Below are positions 23,715-36,115 of a stretch of DNA of 64,000 bases, one piece after another. The notes below the pieces were generated by a model. It made no database searches and was not told the origin of the DNA. It worked only from the letters and a program-made list of their open reading frames with translations. Every line of letters starts with the position of its first letter. Position 1 is the first letter of the stretch. Source of the stretch: Larus michahellis. Lineage: Eukaryota > Chordata > Aves > Charadriiformes > Laridae. The position numbers were made by a program, and so were the translations under genes. The stretch is from assembly GCF_964199755.1 (NCBI RefSeq), contig NC_133901.1, forward strand, positions 21,795,583 to 21,859,582. The letters are read 5' to 3'.

Positions 23715-26700
23715 GATAGCAGCATGTAGCACAGTGGGGACTTCTGAGAGTCTATTACTTTTAATGTTTTCATGCACACTAGTGATAATTAGTTATGCAG
23801 ATTTGTTGAGGCAGGTGACTAATTAGACTGCTTTTTGTCCCTAACTTTTGAGGAAATTGGCTTTTATTTCCCATGTGCTATTCCTAAAAAGCCCTAATAA
23901 TATTCAAGTATCCCAGCTTCGAACTAGAAGAACCCAAGCCGTGCAGTTGGATACCATACGGAAAATGTTTAAGTTGGTAGCTTAAAATTCATCTGTGCTC
24001 TGGTTAGGAACTTGGTGAACAGCTGTGGAAATCAAAAACAGATGAGTAATTGGATCTGCTATCTTTGGGAACAGAATGCAATACACGGTTTTAATTTACC
24101 ATACAGTTGAGTGCTCAGCATGATGTTGATGGCAATGCAGCTAAGACAATGAGTAGGAGTTTTAATGAGCGTGGCACTTCTGACGCTGGTGGTGTCCCTC
24201 CCAGGTAGTCTTTGGCCGGAGTTGGGCTGAGGAAACTGTACTACCACTGTTCTTTATGAAGTTCCCCCGGGCAAATACCCCAAACTTCCAAAGAATATTA
24301 GCCAACAGGAAGAGAATATCTTTTTGATTGTTTGTATGGACTAGCTCAGTACGTGACTGTGCCTTCAGATGGCAGCTTTCCGGCGGCGCTGTTGCCTGGA
24401 AGCTGTGCCCTTCTTCCCGCACAGGGCAAATTCTGTGCTTGGGCTCTGGAGCTGAAAGGGGCAGGCTGAGCCGGAACTGCTGCGCCCACCTCCTGGGCAA
24501 GAGACCATGGAAACTCTGGGCAGGTGGAAGCTAGGGAAGCCTGACTGTACCACCCACCACAGAAATCAACTGCCTTAGCAGTGAAAGGCTCTGCTTGCTG
24601 GTCTCTAAATGAAATCATAAATATTGTGAGTTTGGAGATTAAGGGGAAATGAATAAAGCAAAGCAGGGTTTTCTTTTGGAAGTAAAACAAACTTTAAAAG
24701 TTTTTGCTTTGTCTAGTTTTTGTTTATACAGCATCTCTAAGAGATATTTCCTCACTGATGATTTGACAGGCTTTTGTAAAGAATGATGCTTATTTAAGAA
24801 GATAACTAAATTGCAGGCTGTTTTCCCTAGTGAGGTGTATTTACGCGTGAAACTTCTGCTGTACCTGAGCCGCAGTCTGCATACAAAGTGTGCTTTGGGG
24901 GAAAAAGGACAGCCTTGCCTTCCCTGTGTCTCTCTTCCTAGCTGTATGCTTGAGGGTAAAGGGAAAAGATATTGGTCTCCTTTCTTTTTCAGGCACTCTC
25001 ATTTTATATTTGTGCGTCTTGAACTCCAGAGCTGCCCCCCCCGGCTTATTGCTGCTGCTGCTTCATAGCTCTCCCTCCTGCACTTGGTTAGATAAAAGGG
25101 GGAGCAAGTACCTCTCCAAAGGATGCGAGAGGTGACTGATCTGTAATCACGCTTTGCCAGTAGCACGGTGGTGCAAGAGCTGGCTGTAATCATGTTTGGG
25201 CAGTAGGTAAACACAACTGTGCAAAAGAGCTGGCAATAGGACACTTTTTGTCCTCCAGATCTAGGGATTGCATGAAAGGTGAACAAAAGTGTCCCAGCAA
25301 AAATCCTGTCACTGCGTGTTACTTTCTCCCTGTCCATCTCATGTACTGTCATGCCAGACCCTTGATGAGATGCCTGAACACAAAGGTTCATATTTCAAAT
25401 CTGTTCTGACTCTCATATCCCAATCATCATGTCTTTGAGTGCTCTGAGGTGTATTTTAGCACTAAGAGTTGTATTTGCCATCTCTGTTGCTCTTCGTTTT
25501 GATATGCAGAGCGAGGGAGCTATGCTGGGTGTATTCTGTGCTACTCTACCTCTGCTACTTTAGTTATTTGCAGATTAAATAAAAATGCAGTCTCCTTAAG
25601 AGATATTTCTGTTAACAGGATTCACTTGAGAAGCTCCGGTGTGTTTTGACTCTTTATTGGTAGGGTGGGAAAGTGATGCTTTGAAGAACCTCATTTGAAG
25701 AGGGACAGTCACTGGGAGAGTTGCTGCACCCGTGCTGTGGCTTGGACCTGGCTGAGCTGGGGGCTTTTGGAGAGACTTGGGAAAATGGAGTTGGCTCCAT
25801 GTACTTGAGGTTTTTCTCAATTTTCTGAGTGCTTCTGGCTCCAGTATGAGAGCACTCGCGGGGCAGGAATGAAGCTATAATTGTCTCTGAAGAGCATCAT
25901 AAACCTGATTTTTCACAGCTAGGTTTGGAGGTGGTTGAACAGCTGTCTTGGGGCTGGGAAGAGATGCATGGATTGGCACTTCTTTAAGTGGGATTTGGTG
26001 GGGCTGTGATGTGATGCGGCTCAGGAATAGTTGCCTGTGGACAGATAGAAACCTGCTGCCAAGTTATCTGAGGAAAGCACACGCCATGTGTGTATCTGCT
26101 GTACTGCTGCGGTTTTAGAAAATTAAGGCTCTGTTCCCTTTCCCTTTTTAAGACTTTCCTGTTTGTTTCTTGTCCAAAGATGCTTATAAATTAGAAATGC
26201 TGAGCTCGTTTGGGGAAATAGAACATTTGTGGACAGTGCTTTTGTGATTTCCAAGATTTTTTTGGCTGGTATCTTGCACTGCTTTGTTTATTTACAACCA
26301 AATGCTCCAGGAGTTGGTTTGTTTGGACATGGTTGTAGCTGCTACCGCAGAAACGGTGGTAACTGCTTTTGGCTCTGTGCTGTACAAGTTGCAGTTTATG
26401 TATAAAAGATGGTAACCTTTGATGAAATGCACTGGTTTTGATATTGCTGAGCACCCCTCAGAAAATGCTTGTTTATCAATAAAGACACCCCAACCCCCCC
26501 CAAAAAAATTTGTGAGTCTCAGTGAAGTCAACAATGCAGCCACCAGAGAGAGATAAGAGACGTTTTCACAAGGCTACACAGACTGGCTGTCTGCCCTAGT
26601 CATAAGTAACATTCTGGTATGGTGAAAAGAGGTTTTTAGAACCCATGCAAACTTAGTATCTGCTGAGAGAATTCACCTCTTGCCTCTTTTTCTTTTCCTT

Positions 26701-27142
26701 TTTTTTTGATAAATAATTGAATTCACAGATTACATCAAAGAGCAGTGAGTACCAACTCAAACGCAGTGCAAGTGGAGTCTATTAATGTCATAGTAGATGA
26801 GGGACATTCATTTGCTCAAAAGTGCGTTGAGTCAGAGAGAGGCCTTGTACTGAAACTCCTATTTCAGGTTGCGCAGTCACCCTTAATATAAGAACCCGAT
26901 AAGTAACAAAAACAATTTAATAAAAGGAAAAAGGAGGAATTCCTTCCAGACAACCCTCACCTACCCCAGAAATATGTATTTGGCCAAACCAGAGCTGTGG
27001 ACCCGGCCATACCTGTGCGCATGATCCAGAAAAAAAAAAAGCAAGGCATAGGAACTGCTGTGAAGAACCAGAACCAGTCTGCCTTTCCTGCTGTCCTCTG
27101 GTGACTGGAGGGAATAAATATCTGTGGAAGTAATATTTAAAA

Positions 27143-27211
27143 GCACACCAAACCACCACAAACAACAATAAAAAAATAAAAATCAAAACCCCAAAACAAC
27201 AACAAACAAAA
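27143..27211. repeat. A/C-rich low-complexity tract
   Basis: ACCAAACCACCACAAACAAC-type sequence, then A-rich stretches. It produces a hydrophobic false frame (Phe/Leu/Val-rich) on the minus strand between 26,917 and 27,369. Confidence 0.85.
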
Positions 27212-27689
27212 CTAGCCCCTTCCCCCAGGCATATATCAGGTGATCCTTTCCCTGAAATGCTCTCCAATTCTTCTGCCTCCTTTTTCAGATAGGGGATAGT
27301 AAGAAGGAAAGATGCTACTGAATTAAATATAATGCACAACACATGAACACTGGGTTTTGAAAAGAACACACTTTCTATCTTTTTATTAAAAAAAACTAAA
27401 AAAATCCTAACACTTCATTGGGTATTTTAGCTACTTTCTGACAATCTGTCGGCTGTTTTAAGTGTTACCTGCAGACAAACTTGGATAACAGACGTGAATA
27501 CTAACAGCAGAAACGGAGATCATTACTGCACAGGAACAGTTAAGGCTGCTTTTCCCTGTATGCGTTACTTTCTTTTTATTGACGATAAACCCTACCTTCC
27601 ATTTAATGACCTAATTAGCTAACGCTGGGAAATCTGTGATCCTTCATAGTTAGGCTTAAGTTTTAACTATCCAGAATGAGGATTTCTAC

Positions 27690-29520
27690 TTCTTCCAGCA
27701 AACCCTCTTGCTCTGTGTTTCTCTCTGCATTTCATCTTTTCAGATTAAGAGAACAGGTCCCAGTATAGATTCTTGGAGGACCCCTCTTATAACTTCTTTC
27801 AATTCTGAAAACTAAATCTTTGCTTCTGTTGTTTAACAATTTGTTAATTCTTGAAAGACACTGCTTTATCCTATAGCAAAGTCAGAGAGCCCACAGAAAG
27901 GTAGTGGCTGTCAAAGCTGTTCAGAAATCGAAGTCAGCAGAGTTGGGGGAAAAATCCTAGTACACCATATACCGTGGGTTACCTTTATTAACACAGTGAT
28001 GAATTCTTTAAAAGCATTCTGAAAGATTTACTAGGCATCAGTTTGCATTAGGAAAGTTCATTGACTCTCACTAAATCGTGTTTATGAAGTATCTATTGAT
28101 TCTGATATTTACTATATATTTTCCTGGCCTACACAAGCAGAAGTTAAATTCCTTGGTCTTTTATTTGCAAAAACCACCTTTGAGTAATTTTACAAGATTT
28201 GTGAGACATTTGCCCCCTGCATATGAGGGAGATTTACATGACGAGTTACGCACCGTAGTAGCTCAGCAAAATTTTTTATTAGAGTTCCCCTAGAACTCCT
28301 GGGTGAAAACTCTCTGGTCTTGGCAATTTATGGCTGCTCGTTTTACAGAGCCAGGAAAAAGCCGCCTCTTTAACACTTCGATTTGAGGCAGTTCTTCAGA
28401 CTCGTTCCTCGTGAAGACTGGCTCAGTGGGTGAACCTACCTGACCTCCTCTGTACTGCACACAAATGGAAAGAATTTGTTAGCTCTTCTGAAATGGGCTT
28501 ATCTTCTTAAGTGTTTATATCTTTATGATCTGTTGGTCTCAGAAACTTTCTGGCAGGCTTCTGGCCTCCAGTACGTTTGAAAAAGTTTTTGTTAGTAGTC
28601 TTTATACCTATAGCAAGTTGACCTTTATGCCAAGAAGGAAAAGATTTTAAATATGCTTTTACTTATAACTTGAGAGAATTAATTCCTTTTTCTGTGTTCT
28701 CCATCCAGCTGTATCTTCCACATTTTGAAATGTCTTTTTTTTACTTCTAATGGCAGTCGTTACTCAGATGTTTGACCACACCGTCTTTCTTCTTATTGCT
28801 ACTTTTGGAGTCTTTTTTTCTGTCAGGTGGCTGTGAACCGAGAGCCTTTATGTAATACTTCTGAATAGCCTCTCTGCTGCTTGCAATTGCTCTGCTCTTG
28901 TGGCTGCTCTCTTGATTTTCTTTTAACTATTATTTCCACTTTCCTGTAATTTCCCTTATAAACTTTAACATTCCTGCAGTGGAATTCTGAAATGTTTTCT
29001 CTCTTATAACGTTATTAGAATTGATTATAACGTGGTCATCAAGCAGCAGTTTTTCTGTGATTCAGTGTGAACTAGATCTTGTGCTGGTTTAAGAATCATT
29101 TTTTTATGAGTTTTCTGAGGTTATTTAAAAGGTTATTTCTCCACTTATTTAAAGCTCTGAATCATGCCACCGCATGAGTTTTATCCAGCCAGTATGGAGG
29201 TAGCTGAAACTTCTTGATCTTGTCAGTCTTTGTGCCCTCTCCAACACTCAGCACCATTCTGTGGTCACTTCTGCCATCCTGACTGGGTTTGACCTATACT
29301 TTAGTTAGATACTGTAGGCAAAGTCTGCTTAGGAATAGTGTTTCAAACAAGAGATGCCCTGTGGCATGGACAGAAGCATCCATTTTCTTTGATTTTTGTA
29401 AATGTTTAAAATATATTGTGACCTCCTCCACTAGGAAGATTTGTCGTCATCCTTAGAAAACACGTCACTTTAATATTATAGTCTCCCAGTCTTATAGTCT
29501 CCCAAAATGCTTCCCAAAAG
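27690..29520 (-). mobile_element. Ancient CR1-like LINE, decayed ORF2
   Basis: Reading the minus strand, several reverse-transcriptase landmarks appear in the right order. At 28,571-28,614 the translation KTTNKNFFK matches the linker before the RT domain. At 28,282-28,320 RPESFHPGVLGEL matches the 'GPD..HP..L' motif. At 27,746-27,784 GVLQESILGPVLL matches the conserved RT motif 'G.PQGS.LGP'. The 500-bp gap between the last two fits the RT fold. Between them the frame carries stops and shifts. The upstream part (28,700-29,520) resembles CR1 ORF2 DNA more loosely, ending near a TAGTCTCCCA tandem duplication. No intact frame survives. The wording is closer to old turtle-type CR1 than to young avian CR1. 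Both ends are approximate. Confidence 0.75.
29476..29505. repeat. 16-bp tandem duplication
   Basis: TTATAGTCTCCCA occurs at 29,476 and again at 29,492, a local duplication at the upstream edge of the old LINE. Confidence 0.7.
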
Positions 29521-30383
29521 TCAGCTTTTGAAGCTAACTTCAGTATCTGCAAAGGAAAAAACCCAAAATCTCAGATTGGAAAATTCCCAAGCTTTTGAGA
29601 AAGCTCAGATCAATGCATTGCAGCTAACCCCAGCTCCACAGGGACAGTTCTACTAGTGTTTATCAGTTAAATAAAGCAGAAATAGAACTTCTCTGATGGA
29701 GAAAATGAAAGGCATTTTAGAAAGCCACAATTAGCTGTTCATCTTATGATCTCTGGCAAATGGCTCTTGCTGGAGAGGCCTTTGCAAACAAAGGCCAACT
29801 TGCTCACTGACTTTCTAGCATAGAATAACTAATTTACATCATTCAACTGAGCTGAAAGCAGCTGATGTTATTAGGAAGAAGGAGAAATAAACAATTGTTG
29901 TTGTGAAATGAATTGAACAGTGTCTTTTGCCAGGGATAACTAGACTGAACTTTGACACTTCTCAGGCAGAATTACAGTGATAGTAATGAAAATTGCATAA
30001 TAAACTAGAGTACTGTGCAAAGCATGAAACACGTCTAGCCTTTATGGTAGACATTGTGTAGCTGAATTGTTCATTATTAGCTAGCTCAATCTTCTGCAAT
30101 CTTGGAAAAGCACATGCATAATTTTGTATTATATTTACTGTCTGAAGTAGAGTCCAGCAATAATATCTGTAGATACTTCTTTTCATTATTTCCTGACTGG
30201 GGCTTGCATATAGGTCTGTAAAATAGTTTGATAATATGCTATAGTCATTACATACCCAATGGTCATCATATATCCAACAGCTAAACACAGAAGCCTCTAA
30301 GAGGAACGTAGTTTTTTAGTATGCAATAGCAGTAAACAACAGCTGAAGGAAACAGCAGGTGAAGAAATCCCAGTCTATGAGAA
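29521..30383. other. Unassigned AT-rich spacer between old LINEs
   Basis: No gene recognised. A 108-codon minus-strand frame (29,962-30,288) has no known domain. The spacer may include unrecognisable parts of the flanking LINEs. Confidence 0.5.
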
Positions 30384-30775
30384 ACAAGAATATGAGAACC
30401 TTCATTTCATTCCAAAGACGTACCCAGCCCAGCATGTTGTTTCTGACAGTGACTGAAAATGGATGACAGACTAAGGAAGAGTATGGGAGTGAAATGAACG
30501 TGTTCAATTTCCCTGCGAGTGCTCTCCCAGGCTCCCACCATTTTCAGCTCAGGGACCTCCTGAATCAGATGAAGCTTCTATGTATTTAGTAACATTCAAT
30601 AAATCTCTCTCTCAGGAACACATCCAGTTTTTCCTTAATCGCTTGCAAACTTTTAGCATCCACTATATCTCATAGTAGTGTTTCCCACCTTAACTATTGT
30701 TCATGTGAAGAACAGCTTCCTTTTGTTTAATCTATGGAGGAAAATCTTGAGATGCGTTTCTCCAAAACCGTGACC
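30384..30775 (-). mobile_element. Ancient CR1/L3-like LINE 3' end
   Basis: On the minus strand this reads like the last part of an old amniote CR1-type LINE. Translated, it gives a NKRKLFFT piece of the ORF2 C-terminus (near 30,715-30,740), then a broken frame. Then comes a 3' UTR in which CACTGTCAGAAACAACATGC and TGGGCTGGGTACGTCTTTGG parallel the family's 'cactgtcagagacaggatactgggctagatggacctttgg' ending. The final GGTTCTCATATTCTTG parallels 'gttcttatgttcttg'. Because this is a 3' end lying upstream (in minus sense) of the LINE at 27,690-29,520, it is a separate insertion. Confidence 0.68.
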
Positions 30776-32120
30776 TCTCAGCCGTATGGCTAGATCTATG
30801 ATTAGAGTCCTAAAAACCAATAGTAGAGAGGCGTTATGGAGGCTGAATGCACATCCTCAAGGCGAAGTTGGAATAGGAAACAAGATAAGCGCCTTCTATG
30901 CAGTCGGAAAGTGTCATATAACCATGGTTATCCCAAGAGTGGCACTTTGTCATTCTGAGGAGGACTTGTTAAGTAGTCAGTGCATTTGCAGTAATTGCCC
31001 TGGTACTGCGTTGGGCGTTCCTTGGAGGTCAGCCTGCCTACCAGTTTTAAACTTGGTCCAGCAGGTCAGCAACACAACCAGACCAGGCTGTGCATTGTGG
31101 CAAGCACATGTTACATACACCTGCCTTCCTCCCATTTCCAACCGTGAAATGAGTTAATCTGTTACTCTGCAGGAAAGCAGAATTATTTGTGTACTATCTT
31201 GAATTAGGCTAGTCATCATGGTTGCCATAAGTAGCACTAGAGAAAGAGTGCTCATTATTTATTCATATTATTTGTGCTTTCAGGCTTAGCTAAAACTAGT
31301 ATTAAATACAGCTTATGCAAGAACACCGCACTACTGTCCAACTCTGAATCAATAACAAAGTTTGACTTCCATGTTGCTTGATTGAGTATATACAGTCTCA
31401 AGTCTCTGTTTGCAATTAAATAAAAAAATAAGTGTTTCTTCTTAAGAAGAAGTAAGAAAGAAGTGTTTGTCTGAAGAAACAACAGAACTAAATAGCTGGA
31501 AGGAAAAAAATTATCAAAAAAATACTAAATGGTAAAAAAAAGAAATGGCTGGGCTATCCTAGAAATTCTATTTATATCTTATTTATCTTAGGCTGCACTT
31601 TTCATTTAGCATACTAATATATTTTTAAGTAGAATTAAATCAGCAGCTAGTGTCTTTGTTTTCAGTGAAAATACATAAAATTGACTAAACTGTCAGCATG
31701 ATTTGACATTTGATTTCCTGGCTGCAGTTTTTTATTTTGATTGGTTCTTGCATAAAATATTTTCACTGAGCAAGAGAAAGTCAGTGACACCATTTTTCAG
31801 TGTCAAAATCGTGAAACCTTTCTCGGTTTAGGAAAATTTGTGCATTGTAACTTGCTACATACAACTCTTAAAAAGAGGTTAAGAAGAGAAGATTGCTTTG
31901 TCATATACTTGTCTATCTCGACCAGGAAAATGTTTTCTGCTGCCAAAAAGTACCTTATTCCAGCTGTATGAAAGCCAATGGAGTTACATATGGCAAGCAG
32001 GCTGAAGCACTGCACTATTGAAGAGTGTCATGCCAAAAGCGGAGAGGTTTATGAAACTTGAGGGAAAACAAGAATCTTGGACCTAATCATCCTCCCACAC
32101 TGAATTTGGATGCATCTCCA

Positions 32121-32160
32121 GATCTCTCTCTCTCTCTTTTTTTTTTTTTCTTTTCTTTTC
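32121..32160. repeat. Pyrimidine tract: (CT)n then T-rich
   Basis: About seven CT units run into a dozen T and TTTTC units. Confidence 0.85.
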
Positions 32161-34720
32161 AGTAATGCCTCGAGTCATAACTCCTCAGTTTCAAATTACA
32201 TCAGGCATTATTTCTGGACTTCTCAACCTTCACCACTTAATTCAAATTATTAGTGCAGAGAAAGGATCAGACTTTCAGCTGCTTTGAGTAAGCCTAAGTC
32301 CACTGACTGTTATGAATTTACCCAGACTTGCAACAGCCCAGCGTGCTCAAGCCCTGGTCTTAGAAGACAGAAGTACTGGCCATGGAGGCCAAGCAAAGAG
32401 AGGAACAAATTTAGGTTTCTTGTGAAGCTAGAGGAAAGGCTGAGTTACTCATGTTGAACAACTGCTGAGGTCTAAAGTTTGTTTAACACACACCTGGGTT
32501 GCCCCAGTAGCAGGACAATCTCAGAGGGGTAAAGGACATTCTTGTTTGTGTGAACAACCATTGAAGCTTGACAGCTGGAAAGAATTCTTATACAAATCAA
32601 ATTAGATTTAGAATACCTTTATTTTTATTTGTCAAAATGAGAATTAAAATTTTTCCTTTTGAATCAAAGGTCTCAAATGAAAATATTTGTGAAATAAGGA
32701 GTAAGTTAAGGTAATTGTCTGCCCGTGATGGTTGTGGAGATCTTAAAAGGACCTGTTATTCCCCTTTTTGTCCAACCCATTCAAGTTCAGTTCACAACTC
32801 CTCTGAAGGAGTTGAGCTCAAATCGTACATTGCACCCCCTTGAGCACCAAGAGAATTATGTTTGTTTTTCTAAGTATGTTATACAAACCAACATGGTTCC
32901 TATGGGAAGGGTAGAAGGAGGTGTATAATACTTTCTATAAACATTTTTGGAAGTTCAAATCCCCTCAGTCAGCTGAAGAAGTTAAACATGGGTCCCTTAT
33001 TAAGGTGTCAGAATGGTCCCCACTGATCCTTGAACTTCCAGCCATCACCAATGTGAAAAAAGCAAGTTTAGCATTCCACCTTCTCCAAACATTTTTCTAG
33101 TCAAAACTGCTCTGCAAATAAGTGACCCACATTTAAAGCAGCACCTTCTAGCTGATAAAAGAGATTCTATAGCAACGGTTGTACCTTGTTACTGCAATTG
33201 ATACCTGGAAAAAAGCCCTACTTTTGAGGGCTTTCTTTATCAGAAATTGAGATACTGTTTGAATGTTTCCAGATACTTATATCTATGCAGTAAAGATAGA
33301 AAGTGCATTTCCTAGATCAGTAGCCTGCATTTAAGAAAAGAAAAAAAAAAAAGGTTTAGAAGTGTAGCAACAAAGTAGTATACGTGTCCAGAACTTTGTG
33401 TATGGGTTATAAAATAAGAGAAATTTTTATTCCCTGGGAATAGAAAAAATGCATATTGCAACTTTTAATGAATCACTTAATCTCCTTTCTTACAAGCTGT
33501 TTTCCTCTAAGAAGATCAAGTAGTATTGACTGTACAGTAAACACATCTCTTCCGTTGGTAAACAATTTGTATGAATTACTTCTAAATGCATGTTTAGCTT
33601 TAGAAATGCTCTTCCCATCCACAAGTCACTCATCCCTCATCAGAGAAGGTCAAATGATCTGAAAAGATATTGATATATTATCTATGTGGAATGTAAAGCT
33701 ACAGGTTATTTTATAACCTTATTTTGAGAAGTGTGATTACAGTTGGTAAAGTAAGTAAAATAATAGGTAAAAATTACTATCACCAATGAGTTAGAAAATA
33801 AGGCATGGCTTTATAGTCCACCTACAGCAGGTGGTCAGTGATTAGAACTGCTGTCATCAAGCAGACCATGTACCTGTCTGGAGTTCAGTAGTCTTGGATT
33901 ATGCTTAAGTAGCTGTGAAAGATCCACACCAGGCAAATAATGGCCACAGAGAATTTGGCAATTCAGTGGGCAAGAAGTCTGAGCTGTCACTCCCTTAAAG
34001 TCCATTCTGCGGACTGGGGTTGATGCGTCCTGCTTTGTCAGTAGAAAAGAGCACGTGGAAGTACACCAAGTCTATGGGAGGAAAAAATGAATTTTCTTGC
34101 AGGAAGCAATGGTGTTTCACATGGTAGTCACTCTTCCCTTCGTAGTTTATCATACCATATGTAGGAATATCTCAGAATCTTCCAGTAGTATTTTTAAACG
34201 ATGACTACCATATGCCACGTGATAGTGTGTCTGTTATCCTTCTCCTAAAGGGAGACATCTATGATGTGAAGTGTCATGACTGTGTTTGTCCGTATCAAAT
34301 ACACATTGCTACACTTCTATGTTAAAAAAGGAATAATGAGAAAAGTGGTCAAAATAAAAAGGAGTGAGCCTTGTGATGATCCTGATTTCCCAAGGGAATT
34401 TTTTCCATGGTCTCTGGCTGTGCCTGACAGACTCCTGACTCCAGAGAAGATGAACTCTAGCCTTTACTGTAGAGAGATCCACCATACCGAAGGAATAAAT
34501 ATGTTGACCGCAGTCCTTCTTACAAGAGCTAAATAACCTTTTAAACATTCAGGGTGTAAACTGTGTAGGGTCTAAAGGCAAGTATTGAGACTATAAGACC
34601 TCTACTGCAAGTTTCTCAGACATCACGTTAATGTGTATATGCATGCACATGCAGAGATGCTAGTTGAAATACCATGAATTTTGAACTGTTATTGCTTACT
34701 AATCGCCAGTGTAACTTTCA

Positions 34721-34743
34721 GTGGTTCACGACTTGTGAACCAC
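34721..34743. repeat. Perfect 9-bp-stem palindrome
   Basis: GTGGTTCAC and GTGAACCAC are exact reverse complements separated by GACTT. Each arm contains GGTTCA, which is also a nuclear-receptor (vitamin D receptor-type) half-site; here two lie inverted, seven bases apart. The symmetry is seen; receptor binding is speculation. Confidence 0.6.
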
Positions 34744-36029
34744 GTGTGTGTTCATGCCACATTCTGTTGCCATGAGAGAACTGGGTTAGCTCTTTAGAAA
34801 TTGATGCAATTCTTGTTGGAGGTGGGAGGACCATTTGAGGGGAGGAAAAAAAATAATGGCAGAGTTTAGAAAAAAAAAAAAGTATTAGTAATGATAAGTA
34901 GTGTGTACAACATTTGTATTATCAGATAGGATATCATGGATCCTTTTATTGATCACTGGAATCACTAGTGTGCTACAACACGCATTTGAAACCAGGTTCC
35001 TGAAAATTCTTAAGTCAAGCTGAGGTTGTCTTTGAGGTGTGAACTAGCAAGTTTGGAGCTGCTAGCTTCTTGTGCTCAGTGCTGCTGCAGAATTCAATTC
35101 TTAAACACAAAATACCCTGTTGAGATACCTCTTTCCAAACCAAGTGGGTTTGTAGGCCATTTTTTTTTCCTTGAATAAACTAGCTTTTTGTAATGAGGAG
35201 ACTGATATAAGGGAGCATTTCTAGGCGATAGCTGTGGTCAGTCTCCTTTTTCAGGCTAACTCTTTGGTTTATTGTTTTTAAGCAATGTGGAGGTCTTTGT
35301 TTTAAAGGTTGGTTGGTTTGTTTTGTGGCTTTCGTTTTGTTCTGAAATCCTTAAGTAGCTTAAAGGGATCTATTTTTGAGGTAGTTGAAGTGAGAAACGT
35401 CACTTAGCAACTTCCTTTACACTGGAGGACATTTAAGGAGAGCAGAGGGTGCAGGGGCCATGCTTTCATGCCCCCGGGTTGAACTCTGAGCCAACACTTT
35501 CCTATATGATGCAAGAAGACAACTTTTCCTTATGCTGTGCAAGTAATGCAGGATTTTCTCCCTTTCAACCTACTGTATTTCTCACCATTCACGCTTTTAT
35601 CAAGTTGCTCAATCTTTCCTGTCTGTAAATAAAAATGAGTATACGTACCATGTGAGAATTTGTATGTAGTCCTTTGATGTGAACAAAAGGCTGCTTTCCC
35701 ATGCCTAGTCATCTGTCTCCTATGTAAATAGTTATGATTGCCAAAATGTTACTGTTGAATTTTATAAGCCATTTGTGAGCAGAGAGAGAATGCATACTTA
35801 TCACAGACTGTTTTCCCATCGTATTAATTTGACACAACCATTAAAGGAAATATTAAAAAGTATTCTTAAAGACATTAAAATAACGTAGAAATTAAAAAAA
35901 ATGCAAATAACACGTATTATACAGGGGTTTTTAGGTGATGATATGTTACATATTAAGCTGAAAGGGGAAAATCTTACTGTAGCTAAGACTTTCCTTTCTT
36001 TGGCTCAATGTATAGTCGGTTTATTTGGT

Positions 36030-36115
36030 TGGATCCTGGTGCAGCTCTCGGAAAACACTAGGCTAGATGAACTGAATCATTTAGGATGTTTCAACCTCTG
36101 TCCAGGATTCTTTAC
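36030..36115 (+). repeat. Possible old LINE 3'-end remnant
   Basis: CTCTCGGAAAACACTAGGC followed by TAGATGAACT resembles the 'gtcggagacaggatactgggctagatggacc' ending of amniote CR1/L3 LINEs. The flanks do not clearly align, so this is tentative. Confidence 0.3.

Larger units (their letters stand above)
21251..27142. other. Unassigned non-coding DNA
   Basis: No gene or major repeat recognised in 5.9 kb. Minus-strand frames of 112, 114 and 130 codons at 24,162-24,500, 24,346-24,690 and 24,999-25,391 have no known domain. An A/C tract (22,099-22,140), a T/G tract (23,443-23,516) and a TA run (23,699-23,714) lie within. Confidence 0.6.

Noticed and set aside
27143..27369. Hydrophobic minus-strand frame that looks like a membrane protein
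   Set aside because: The hydrophobic part is encoded by the A/C-rich tract; no other support.
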